From contig JANFOG010000010.1 in NCBI GenBank assembly GCA_024336345.1, positions 248,001 to 312,000 on the forward strand: a stretch of DNA of 64,000 nucleotides, in the 5' to 3' direction. Shown here one piece after another: positions 36,127-48,136 of the stretch (within the stretch, counting starts at the first letter, position 1; the number at the start of each line of letters is the position of its first letter). This stretch comes from Mariannaea sp. PMI_226. Taxonomy: Eukaryota > Ascomycota > Sordariomycetes > Hypocreales > Nectriaceae. Position numbers and translations under genes: made by a program. The notes below the pieces were generated by a model. It worked only from the letters and a program-made list of their open reading frames with translations. It was not told the DNA's origin and searched no databases.

Positions 36127-39100
36127 CTCTCCATAAGTCTCAGGTAGAAAGCGGTTTCCCTTCAGATCCAACGGGATTCTTTACCCCAAGTCTCAACCTG
36201 GAGGTTTCAACACTACGCCTGGTCTCCTCTATCCCTTTTGGTCACATACTTCTTGCTTTTATCACCCCATAGCTACAAACTTCACTTAGGAAATTAATAG
36301 TGGCAAAATATGGAGGTTTGCATGTCGAGGCGGGTATCTCAGACAGCCACACCGCAAATATGTCGCCAAACCACTGAAGAGGCCGGGGGTTGCTAGAAGC
36401 GGAAGAGCTATCAAGATAACATATGTTTACGACATGGAGAATTGTGGTGCTGCCATGATACGAGCGCGCAAGTGCCATGAGCCAAGCTTTCGTTGCACAC
36501 TTCCATAGACCGCCAGGTGTACCAGGTCAAAGACAGGAGCAGGTTTCTTCAACATGTCCGAGTGATGGCAGATTGACTTGGCTGAACGACACAGTATGGG
36601 TTCTGGAGAACAGAACAAAGTTGGAAGAAGAGGGTCTAAAAGCGGCTGTCCGCCCTAGTACAGCATCGGTGGTTGGCAAATCCACCCCCATCCAACAACT
36701 TAGATGATGTTCACGGCAAGATTAGATGATCATTTGGTCAAGGGGTGCGGGAAGCCTAATGCCGAAAGGGACATGTCTGAACGAAGTTTTCCGACTCAGT
36801 ACGAGAACAGATGCCTACGTATGCAACTGCCTAGAAACAAATACCCGATTAGAAAAATGGTGGTAGAGTCTATACTTCTTGTTGATTACATTGATTATTT
36901 GGCGGTCCTTCTCGTGGAACTTGTTTATGCACCAGCCCACCTTTGAGATTACGGCTGAACAAGAAAAAGTCCGGCAAGGATCAACTTTCATAGAATGCAG
37001 GCTTGCTTTCTTGCCTCCGATTTCCTTGACTCTCGCACCCAGCCGAAATCGTGCTGCCACCTAATTCATGCCGAACGCTGTGTGATGACTGTGGAACGTA
37101 AGGCGAAGCTGGGGTGAGACGGGTGCTACTATCAGGCAGCGGCCAGGATGCAGTTGATGTAGCGTAAGTGGCCTATTGGCTTTACAGAACGGCGCCAATA
37201 TATCATTCGCGTCGTTTGGTTTGACTACGAACACAATTGAGTATATCTGGGTAGGTGGCCGGAACTGGATGCGGTCAACCGCAGGCAAACAGGTAGAGAA
37301 GGCACTATCACTGCAACAGCCATACCCATCCCATACTAAACAAAAATGATCTATACGCAACAGAGGGCAACAGATATGTGATTGGACTACACAGGGACTG
37401 AGGGAGGGGGCTTAGTGGAAGATGCTGAAATTGGCGGTTTGGAGGGGGGAGGAGGGGGAAAGCCGTTTGGAAGTTTTTTTTTTTTTTTTTTTTTTGTTAG
37501 CGTCGGTTTCTCGCCTTTGGGACACGAATGAGTTGTGGACGACTCACAACACATTGACGATTAGGGTACGGAATACTTTATGCATGTTCCCTCAAGCTAG
37601 AGAAACGAGAAGAGGGGGTGGAAACCGGGACCTAGACTCCGCCTGATAGGTCCTTTCATGCTACCTTTTGTATGTACAATAGAGTACAGTATGGTACAGT
37701 ACCTGACGTTTGCAAACATAAGGTAACCTGGGGCTCCACGCAACAAGCTTGTGTTTTTTCCTACTTTTTTTTTTTTTTAGTTTTGCGTGAGATGAAAGGG
37801 CTGCGATTGTACGTAGTATCATTATTGTAGCCCCGCTGTATTTTTCCTTTGTGATTTTTTTGGGGGGCGATTTTCCGTTGTTTGTTGGTTGAATTTTTCC
37901 TTTAGGCTGTAGAAGAAGCTACCTCATAACTTGGAGCAGACATCAGGCACTTGAAAATAATCGTCGGTTGCATGTTTGCACCATGTCGGCCCTCCCCCTC
38001 TATTTCCCATATGCTGCATCAGCTGGCCACTTGTGGCCTCAAGGGGAAAGTGATCGATGAATGACCACTACACTATCGCTTTGGGTGGGTGCAACCGCAC
38101 GCTGGCTTGGTTTATTTTTATTTTGTATGTTCATTTTTTTTTTTTTTACAAAAGGGTGTTGGGTTTGGGTTTTTTTTTTTTAGTCATGTCTTCGTACCGA
38201 TGTAGAGAGGTCGGCACCTGAGAAAACACATAATTACAAGCAAACATATTGGCGGAGAAGGAATGCCAGCCATCCAGCCAGTCCTAGTCCTGCCTGCACA
38301 GTAAAAGGACGGTATGCAGTTACCAAGCTGATGAAACGTTCGTGCTGTCTGTAGGGGACGACGGTGGGAGCAGGTCTAATGCCCAATGTTACAAAGAAAT
38401 TGCTCCGTCGATGGGAATGAGATGGATCCCATGCCCGATACGCTTCTAATCTGTACGTCGCTACTTGATACGGAATTTCATTGTGTGTGTCTGGCGCTTT
38501 TTCTTCCTGCTGCCCGCGTTTTGGTGCTCCCACCATCCCCGCCGTCGCCCGCCCAGCCCACTCAAAGCGACCAGGCCTGGTCACCTTCTCACTCACACCA
38601 AATCTTCCTGGCCCCCTCGCCTTACTTTACTGCACTAGGAATAAGAGACTGTGTGTACCTTTTCGTCGCCCGTTGACTTCAATCACCCTGTCTGTCTGTG
38701 CCTGGATCTCAACACAGTCGTGGTTAATTTTCTCTGTTTTCTTCTGCTTCTTTATTCCGACTTTTTTTTTTGGTTATTTTTCTTGATAAAATAAAATTCC
38801 CATCTTCCAGTAACCCCCCCCAGGTGACTCTGTTTCAGCTCCCCAAACCCGATTCAGGGAATAGGGAATTAGGAATTTCGGCTACCTGCTTGCTTGCTGT
38901 CTTCCCGCGCCCTCACCCGCTCAGTCACTCACTCATCAGTCACTCAACCCAACCAGTTTACCAACATAGTACGCATTTTCAAGCTCCCGACTGTACACAT
39001 AAAAACGGCCAAAATTATAGGCTGGTGAGTTTGCGCTGGTGGCCCCACGACCCATCATAGCCCACCATCCATGTCTGCATACTAAGTAATAAAGGTACCA

Positions 39101-39738
39101 AGATAAGGTACCTAACCTGAAGCACGCCAGGCAAAGAGGCCGGGAGGTACCCAGATGCTCATACTGTACTCTACAGTACCTTTGCGGTCCCTTAGCACCA
39201 CAGTAGCCCCCGCACCATGCCCATGCCATGCCATGCCATGCCCACGTCTTTACGTCTTTTTTTTTCCTCTTCACCCAACTCCACTCTCATACCCCTGCTG
39301 TTGAGGGGCACCTTTTTTTTCGCTTCCCGCCCATGACCAGCAACGAGCACCCAGCACCCAGCACCCAAGTACCCAGCACCTAGCAGCACTGCCAAACTAC
39401 ATCCCACCCTTTGCTCGCCGCCTCTCTCTCCATACACTCTTTGCTGCCACTCTCCCCAAGCCTCGAGTCCTCAGCCGAGTCCTGAGCGCCTGACCCCAGA
39501 CCCTGCGCGGCAACAAACATCACCACATCTCTCCGCTAACCTTCCTTTCCTTCACTTTAGAAGCTGCGGAGCTTCGCCGATGTGATAAAAGACATCCAAG
39601 TCTCCCTCCCCCCCAGCTTTTTCTCCTCCTCCGCCCCCAAACGTCCTCTCAATCTCGTTCCTACCTCCCCCGCAAACGATTTCCATATACTGCCAACCCC
39701 TCAGTCGTCCGTCAACGTCGCCATCGCCATCGCCCGCC
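36127..39738. other. Intergenic region upstream of Kap104
   Basis: No supportable gene. It holds the chaperone 3' flank and, at its right end, the Kap104 promoter and a pyrimidine-rich leader (39420-39735). T tracts occur at 37474-37495 (22 T), 37765-37780 and 38130-38180. CCATG pentamers repeat at 39215-39243 and CAGCACC units at 39346-39386. GTAC-containing palindromic words cluster at 37680-37710 and 39100-39180. Confidence 0.5.
37474..37495 (+). repeat. T22 homopolymer tract
   Basis: Twenty-two consecutive T residues in intergenic DNA; its length is uncertain in any assembly. Confidence 0.9.
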
Positions 39739-42719
39739 ATGGCCTGGCAACCCAATCCCGAGTCGCTGCAGCAGCTCGCTGCTTGCCTCAAGGACTCACT
39801 CAGCGGCTTCGATAAGAATGCCCAAAAGCAGGCCGACCAGGTGAGTGCTTGCCCCCCCGCCAACAATATCCCCATGCTCTTTGCGCATCCCAATTCGCTG
39901 ACCTCACATGCCTCTAGATGCTCCAACAAGCCAAGAACTCGCCCGATGTCAACAACTACCTCGCATACCTCTTCTCCAGTACCCAGGCTCCAGATGGCCT
40001 CCAATTCTCTGAGCAAGACTACCATCTCGTCCGTTCTGCAGCCGGAATTATGCTAAAGAACAACGCCCGCTCCGACTGGAAGTCCATTCCCGATTCCAGC
40101 CTGCAGCTCATCAAGCTTGCCATTCCCATGTGCCTTCAAGACAAGAACTCTCAAATTCGAAGCTTTGCTGGAAATATTGCGACAGAAGTTATTCGTCGCG
40201 GGGGCCTGCTAGGCTGGCCCGAGCTGCTCCCCCAACTCCTCGACATGATCTCCAATGCCTCCAGCCAGGTCTCCAACGAGGCTCAGGAGGGTGCCATGTC
40301 CGCCATGGCCAAGATTTGCGAAGACAACTTCCGTATGCTAATGAAGGAGGTCAATGGCCAGCGACCCCTCAACTACGTTCTTCCCCAACTCATCGCCGCC
40401 ACCAAGAGCCCTCTACCCAAGGTCCGCGCTGGTGCCTTGACTGCCATCAACGTCTTCACTCCCCGCGAGTCGCAAGCAATGCTCAACTCCATCGACGACC
40501 TTCTCCAGCACCTTTTTGTCCTTGCCAGTGATGAAAACACTGACGTTCGTCGTCAAGTCTGCCGCGCCTTTGTTCAGCTTGTCGAGACCCGCCCGGATAA
40601 GTTACTGCCCCACACCGAGGGTCTAGTCGACTACATTCTTATGCAACAGAAGTCGGATGATGAGGATCTGGCTTGTGAGGCTGCTGAGTTTTGGTTGGCT
40701 GTTGGAGAGCATGAGAACCTCTGGACGAGCCTAAAGCCCTACCTCAACAAGATTATCCCCGTTCTGCTTGAATGCATGGTTTACAGTGGAGAAGATATCG
40801 CCCTCCTCGGAGGTCAATCGGATGATGAAGACGAGGAAGATCGCGAGGAGGATATCAGACCCGCATTTGCGAAGAAGTCTCAGGCAAGAGCCGCCAATGG
40901 TGAGGTCTCGGCATCTGCGGACCCCAACGAGAACGGTAACGCATACGAGAAGCTGGCCTCTATGGACGACGACCTGGAAGAGGGTGAGGTTGATGAAGAT
41001 GATGATGGTTTTGACGAAAACCCCGATGAAAAGTGGACCATTCGCAAGTGCTCTGCTGCCGCCCTCGACGTCTTCGCCCGCGATTTCAAGGATCCCGTCT
41101 TTGAGGCCATCTTCCCCTACCTTTCACAGAACCTCAAGCATGACGAATGGCCATACAGGGAAGCCGCCGTGTTGGCCCTCGGCGCTGTCGCTGACGGGTG
41201 TATGCATGTTGTCAAGCCCCATCTCCCCGAGCTCGTACCTTACCTGATCTCACTACTTGAAGACCAAGAGCCTGTTATTCGCCAGATCACCTGCTGGACC
41301 CTTGGGCGATACTCATCCTGGGCTGCCAACCTCGACGACCAGCAAAGAGATCAGTTCTTCGTGCCCACCATGGATGGAATCCTTCGCAAGATGCTGGACA
41401 AGAACAAGAAGGTTCAGGAGGCTGCTGCTTCAGCGTTTGCTAACCTCGAGGACAAGGCCGGTAAAATCCTGGAGCCGTACAGTGGACCTATCATCTCGCA
41501 ATATGTCCGGTGCTTCGAAAAGTACAAGGATCGCAATATTTACATCCTGTATGACTGCATTCAGACTCTAGCCGAGCACATTGGACCTGTGTTGGCCCGC
41601 CCAGACTTGTCTGGTCAACTGATGCCGGCTTTAATCCACCGATACCACAAGGTGTCAGATCAGTCTCGTGAGCTCTTCCCCTTGCTCGAGTGTCTCTCCT
41701 ACGTTGCCATGGCCATGAACGACGCGTTTGCTCAGTATGCCGAGCCCATCTTCCAACGATGTGTCAACATTATTCACGTTAACCTGGAGCAAACCTTGGC
41801 TGCTGCCAGCAACCCCGCGGTAGACCAGCCTGACAAGGATTTCCTCGTTACAAGCCTTGATCTTCTCAGCGCTATCATTCAGGCTCTGGATGATGACAAG
41901 GCCGCTGCGTTGGTTCGACAGTCGCAGCAGTCCTTCTTTGAGCTCCTTAGCTTCTGTATGGAGGACCCTGCTGACGAGGTGCGCCAGTCAGCATACGCTT
42001 TGCTCGGTGACTGTGGCCGATACGTTTATCCCCTGCTGCAACAATACCTTCCAACTATCTTCCCCATCTTGTTGAAGCAGCTTGATTTGGACAACATCCT
42101 TGATGAGGAAATTGACAGCGGCTTTGGCGTCGTCAACAACGCTTGTTGGTCGGCAGGTGAGATCGCGATGCAACACAAGACTGGCATGGCTCCCTGGGTG
42201 CCTGAGCTTCTCCAAAGATGTAGCGAGATCATGGTAAACCCTCGCGTGCCTAAGGCACTCACTGAAAATGCTGCCATGGCTCTCGGTCGTCTAGGACTTC
42301 ACAACTCCGAGATGCTAGGCCCTGCCCTGAGCAACTTTGCGGAGGACTGGCTGAACATTATGCTGGATGTTGACCCTACGGAGGAGAAGGCTACTGCTTT
42401 CAAGGGCTTCGCCATGATTGTGGGTCGAAACCCTCAAGCTATGGAGAAGGATCTTCTCAAGTTCTTTACCTCCATTGCTCGATACCGAGACATGAGCCTT
42501 AGCAGCCCCATCAAGCAAGAGTTGCATGACGTTTTCCAGAATGTAAGTCAATCTTTTCAGGTTTTAAGCACTGCTTGATGATCGAATGCTAATATGGATT
42601 TTTTTTTTCTTCTCTAGATTATCGCTTCTTACAAGCAGATGATTCCTCAATTTAATGACTTCCTGGGACAAATGGAGGCGAAAGATCGCCGAGCACTGGA
42701 AGCTCACTACTCTCTATAG
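39739..42719 (+). CDS. kap104: Transportin / importin beta-2 (Kap104), nuclear import receptor
   Basis: Exons 39739-39840, 39918-42542 and 42618-42719 give 942 aa, matching fungal Kap104 and human TNPO1. Both introns are phase 0. The protein opens MAWQPNPESLQQLAACLKDS and is built of HEAT repeats throughout, for example DKNSQIRSFAGNIATEVIRR, TKSPLPKVRAGALTAINVF and DVRRQVCRAFVQLVETRPDK. A long acidic insertion at about 330-405 (SDDEDEEDREED, then DDDLEEGEVDEDDDGFDENP) is the H8 loop. In transportins this loop displaces cargo when RanGTP binds. The receptor carries PY-NLS cargo such as mRNA-binding proteins through the nuclear pore. It ends MEAKDRRALEAHYSL. No unusual features. The identification is among the surest in the window. 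Confidence 0.97.
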
Positions 42720-45069
42720 AACCAGCAGTGGCTCAAAGAGGTTCCGGTCCGATTTTAGTCTTTCAAAAAACCAGTTTAGGGTGTCCATTTGTGGCACCTA
42801 TTCTTGGTAAAGAGGACAAAGGGGGAAACGAATAATTACATAGCCATAGATAGCATTTCTTGACTTTCTTTTCTTTTTGTTTTCTTCGCACTAGGTAGCA
42901 TGGAACAGGCTCGGGAGGCTCTGGTGGGTTTCTTGACGAGATTTGGGAGAGATGAGACGAGAAGACGAGACGACGAAACGCAGCTGCTTATGTTGGTGCG
43001 CCGGGCTTCTTTGTGTTGACACCCGAGGCTGTCTTTTGATGGGAGTGGTTTGTGTTCTTCTGCCCAAAACTATTAAAGGAGGGAGGGGTTGGAAGCTTGA
43101 TGATTGATTCTATGACGACGATTCAGACCCAACAGGGGAGGAAAAAATATGCCTTGAACTATGATGTGCTGGGATGATGAGATATGTCGACCAACGGGGT
43201 ACAGTAGATAGAAAGAGTTTTTTTGTCTCTTTTTTGCCTTTTGTTTTGAAGCCGGAGATATGGAGAAACATGGGTGGGATTATGATACGGGAACTTCAAA
43301 CTAGATAGATTAGGGTAGTTCGACCTGATGAAAATGGGCGGGTGGATGATTGAAGTCACTTAGATGGTTCACTTTGTTAGGTCGATGTCTTTGTGTGTGA
43401 TGTTTTTACGTTAGCCTGCATATCCTTGGGAGGCTCTCGCGACTGCTTTTTTTGTATGAGGTAATGCATGTGTGCATGTATGCGTATCTACATATGTCTG
43501 TGGAGGGGTGAGTCCTAGTTATCGTGTCCTAAGGATGACAAGAGATGGGGATAATGGAACTTAATGACAGCATGCAACATCGATAGGACTGAGCCATCCA
43601 TGAAGAAAGATGATGTTGAGTTTGAATTTTAGGTTATTGGAAACAAAGTTGAGCGAGCCTATTCATGGATAAGTAAAGGGGTTGACCAAAGAAGATAGCT
43701 TGCTGTGCTAAACGCAGCATCGCCAATACAATAACAAGAATTAGTCCATCAGCCCTTATGAGCAATACGAGGAACAGATGTTGCCAAGCTATTGTGCTCG
43801 TTACTATAGTAGTATCATCTTCCGTCTCCCAAAGGAAGCAAGGAAAGTAGCATGAAGAGACAATGAAAGTCATCCCAATCATGGCCAACACGAACAAACT
43901 CGAAGCCAAACCGAGTTAATTCCAGGACTTGCTCTTATGAGTACACATCTGATGTAATTCAGTTGCTTAGTACCTCTCTGTCTTCAGCCCTTCGTTCGTT
44001 TGTCGTATGTTTGTGAGTTCAACTCAAGCTTCCTGTTGCCTATTTTTAGTTTTCTTCGCTGTTTTGGTTCTCTGAACAATCTCCATTCTAACAGCTTTGA
44101 ATCTTCGTAGTTGCTGTAAGCCCTGAGACCCTCTCTTCGGGGCTCTCTCATGTTTCCGTGAGGTAACCAAAAAAAAAAAAAACGTTGAGGTATCATCACA
44201 CCCTAACAGTCCGGAGCTATCAAAGACGGCACCCCCCTTTTTTTTTCTGCCCACACCAACCTCGGGTTCAACTGAAAATAGAAACACACCGAGCTCTTCA
44301 CACAAGGAGAGGCTATAGTTCCTCCTCAGCTGCATAAGCTAGGCGCCTAGTAGCTCAATGAGCGGCCAGTAAATCGTTCAGAGCAGACGCGTACTCCTCC
44401 CCTTGCATTGGGATGGATTACAGGACTCAGCAGCATTTAGACGGCGGCTAAGCGTAGACATGGAATAGCAGACTACGATACTGCCTTCATCTATTCGATA
44501 TCGTTCGATATCCTTTGGGCCCTTGTTATGTCCATGTGGATTGAGATAAGCGGACGTTTTTATTCAAAACTTCTCGGCCGTAGGTTGAAGGGGGAAGGGG
44601 GGGTATGAAGATCTGGATATCAGGAACCTGTGGAGGCCACCTTCATCTTTTTTAGTCAAACAAAGAGGCCAGAATCAAGGAAAACCAGAAAGATATGACG
44701 CGTTCTTATCCCCTGCTCGCGGTCCCGGGGCAGGACTAGGTTGGGAAATGATGACCGCTTTGAAAATATCATATCACCCTCTTTGATGTGGTGGGGGGAG
44801 GAGGAGGGCAAAAGATGCATCATTACCTATTGGAAGCAAACACATCTGATATTGACAATTTCCTACGCCATCTCAGGCCTCTCTAAATAGAAATCTCGGT
44901 TCCATTCAAAGCCAGAAATGGTCTTTTCAAGTTCCTGGCCCGCCGTGCGGCCTCCGCTACGCCAATTTTTTCAAAAATAAAAAACCTCGTATTCATCCAA
45001 CTCCCCCCCCTTGCCAGACCCAGACCCAGCAATAGGGCGGAAAAAAAGGCCTGGCTGGCTCCCCTCGCG

Positions 45070-45091
45070 CTCTCTCTCTCTCTCTCTCTCT
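45070..45091 (+). repeat. CT dinucleotide microsatellite
   Basis: About eleven CT units in intergenic DNA. A second CT run, preceded by ACACAC units, lies at 45551-45587. Confidence 0.9.
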
Positions 45092-47578
45092 GTCTATCTC
45101 CCTCCCACCGAATATCGGCGCTGCCTTTTACCCGTAGCGTCTCGGTCCCCTTCCGCGGAGACTCTCTGTCTACTTTAGCTATTTCTCTTTTCATTTTATG
45201 CTTCTGCAACCATCCACGTTTGGCATCCGCCTCAGCGGGGGGGAGGGGGGAGGGGGGACTGATGTGACTCTTGAACAGTATGAGATTACGCCACTGCGGG
45301 CGTTTGCCTTCTCTTTTGTGTTGCACCCATCTATCCATAACTTCAACCCTTACTACTATTGTTATTATTATGTATCCTATGTATAGAACACCTCTGTCTC
45401 TCTCTCTCCCTTCAATAGCTGGGTTCACCTTCACCGCCTGCTTTGCACCTCTCCGAGTCCCGTCCTCGCACAAACATGGCGGGCAAGGGCATAAGAGATC
45501 ATGCACGTGAATGCGAGGTAGGGGGGGGAACGAGTTTTCTGAAAATAGTGACAAACACACATACACACACTCTCTCTCTCTCTCTCCCACTCCCTCTCTA
45601 GACTCTCCCGAACTGTACCAGAGTAGAGAGTACAGTAGGTCTGTACCGCCCTGCGAGAGGAACAAAAAAGCCTCCCACAAAACCCCCCCTTCCCCTGTCT
45701 AGCGCAAGATCTATTGACAAGAACCAACCTGACAACCCCAACTTTACAGGGTCCTGGTCCTTTCAGTTTTGGCCCTATCCCCTCGCATAATAGGTCCTTT
45801 TCGGCGTTGTGTAAGAAAGCCACCGTTACCTTTTTTCGTCTTCTTTTACGAAGGCGGGGGGAGGGAGGGAAGGGAAATAGCATGGCAGATAAGAATATAG
45901 GGCAGAAAATGGGACCTGAGGGAGGCTCAGCACGAGATTCCCGCCAACTCGTAAGATGAAACTAGGTAACTCCCGTCTTACATCCCCGAATAAAAAAATA
46001 AAAAAAGATAATTACGTCCGTAAGGGGGTTTGGCTCGGCAAATGGTACGATTATTAGGTTAGTTCCTCAATTCCTGAACAGCCTTTTTGTTTATCCTGTT
46101 TTCCCAATGGGATTTTCCTTCTTGGTGAAGAGGCGTCTGTGTCCAGTCATCCGGTGTGATGTGTAACGGGCAGTGCGGCACGGCTCACGTTCGTTTGGTT
46201 TTCTTACTTTTGTGCAGATTAGTGTGAAAGTGATTTTCTTCATTTATGTGCAAATTCATACACCGTCCCCTTCCCCCCCTTCTTGCCCCGCCGCTTGTCT
46301 AATAGGTCATGTTATCAGGACTGTGCTGTGCCGTGAAGCCGTCCCAAAAAAGAACAGCCAGGGAAAAATAAAACCGAGGGAGAGAGAGACAGGTGAAGGT
46401 GAACCTGCGTGCATGAGTCCAAGGGTCGTCTCTCTCTCGATATGGCCCGTGATTGGACGGCTACGAACGAATGAGTTCCCGCCACAAGGGATATGGAATG
46501 GGCCAATATGCACGACAAAAATAGAATCGTGGGACACAGAAGCAACTACACACGCAGTTGCTATGCAGTGACCAGAGAAGTCAGGTAAGGTATGGCAGCT
46601 GTTTTTCTCCTCCACTATGCTCTTGCATGAGCTGGGGTGGTGGCAACCTCGAATCAGCAGGGGACAGGTCTGTCTCTGTCTATCTGTCTGTGTGCCTGTC
46701 TGTCATGGAACGAAATGGTTTGCATTGCATGATGCTCGTAGACAAGGAGATAGCGTACTTGTCAGAAAATGTCTCTAGGAAATGCCATGTTTTGGGACCC
46801 TTTTCCCCTCCTCCCCGGCCGTCCACCGGCGTTGGCCAGATCGGGCTGACCGACCCCCAAACGCGGGACGTAGATGGCGTTTCCTAAGCCTCAAATCAAC
46901 AAACACCCCGTTGCATATCTCTTTTGGCACAAAGACATGTGTGTTCTTTCTCCCAAATCAGACACAACACACGCCCCTCCTTTTCCTTTTTTGAGGGGCG
47001 GAAAAATAAGACAAATAGAGAAAGGCAAAGGAATGTCTGATCTTCACAACCCTTGCCAAATCAGGGCTGATTGTCTGAGGTAATACCAACCAAAAAAAAA
47101 AATGGACCATAAAAAGCAAACGCAGAACACAAATCCACGACTACCTACCCTACAGCAACACAGGGAGATGATGAGCAGTCACCCGTGGGGAAAAACAGCG
47201 AGATTAAGGGACCCCCAACCACAGACAAGATACTCTATGTAATCCCCTCCCCGAGTCTTGGGGTTGTTTTGCATGACCCAGCCAGAACAGGAACGCACAC
47301 GCCCTGTTCATTTCTATTTTTACCATCCATGGCACGCTTTGGGTCATCCCGTTTTTTCCGCACCGAGACTATGGACCGACCTGCCCTTATCATCACCCAC
47401 CACCCACCATCCACTGCCTGCATTGACGGGCACAGACACAGGGCAGGCAGGTCAAGACATGGCAGGGTAGTGGTAGGGTGTTCATCCATCGTGAGACCAG
47501 ACCGAAAGGGCGGATAAGCCGAAGTTCAATTCTGATGCGACCATCAGACACCGACAACCAGGGGTTAGTAATTTACAT

Positions 47579-47612
47579 AGTACGGCTATATAGTACGGCT
47601 ATATAGCACGGC
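47579..47612 (+). repeat. 13-bp direct repeat with internal palindrome
   Basis: AGTACGGCTATAT occurs twice in tandem (47579-47591, 47592-47604), followed by a partial copy AGCACGGC. Each junction creates a CTATATAG palindrome. Confidence 0.85.
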
Positions 47613-48104
47613 ACTCACTTTAGTCTGGTAACAATGAGTCAAGTTGGGGTGAAACTCGGGTCTTTTTTTTCTTCCCCCAGTCCCAGGATAAACAAGACTA
47701 AGCGGTGTTTTGCTTGTCAAGGTTGTTTTGACATTAATTCTTCAAGTTGTTCTTCCCCCCTGCTAGATTCTCTCACCGAAAATAGGCTGCTTGGCCTGTG
47801 TGTCTCCAATGAGAGCTTCTGACAAACACAGACATACGGACAGAGAGACAAGAGAGCGGGCAACCCCAGAACCCAACAGTCGGTACCCGTATAGTAAATT
47901 AAACAATAAGGGTTGGATCAAGGTTTTAAGCCTGATATCCCTGCTCAACTAAACGTTCTAAAACAAGGCGGAGAAGGAATTCCCATAGTGAACTGGCCCC
48001 CCCAATCCAGCAAATTGTAATCATTTTTCTTTACTTTGTTTCAAGTATAGACTTCAGGGCCTTTCTTCTTCTTCTTACTCTTTGCATATTTGTGCTCTGC
48101 ACGT

Positions 48105-48136
48105 ACATAGCACATAGCACATAGCACATAGCACAT
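48105..48136 (+). repeat. Heptanucleotide tandem repeat
   Basis: CACATAG is repeated about 4.5 times. It is a short minisatellite with no gene nearby. Confidence 0.9.

Noticed and set aside
44883..45680. 265-codon minus-strand ORF
   Set aside because: Much of it is translated from CT/GA microsatellites (RERERES, GERERE) and it resembles nothing.
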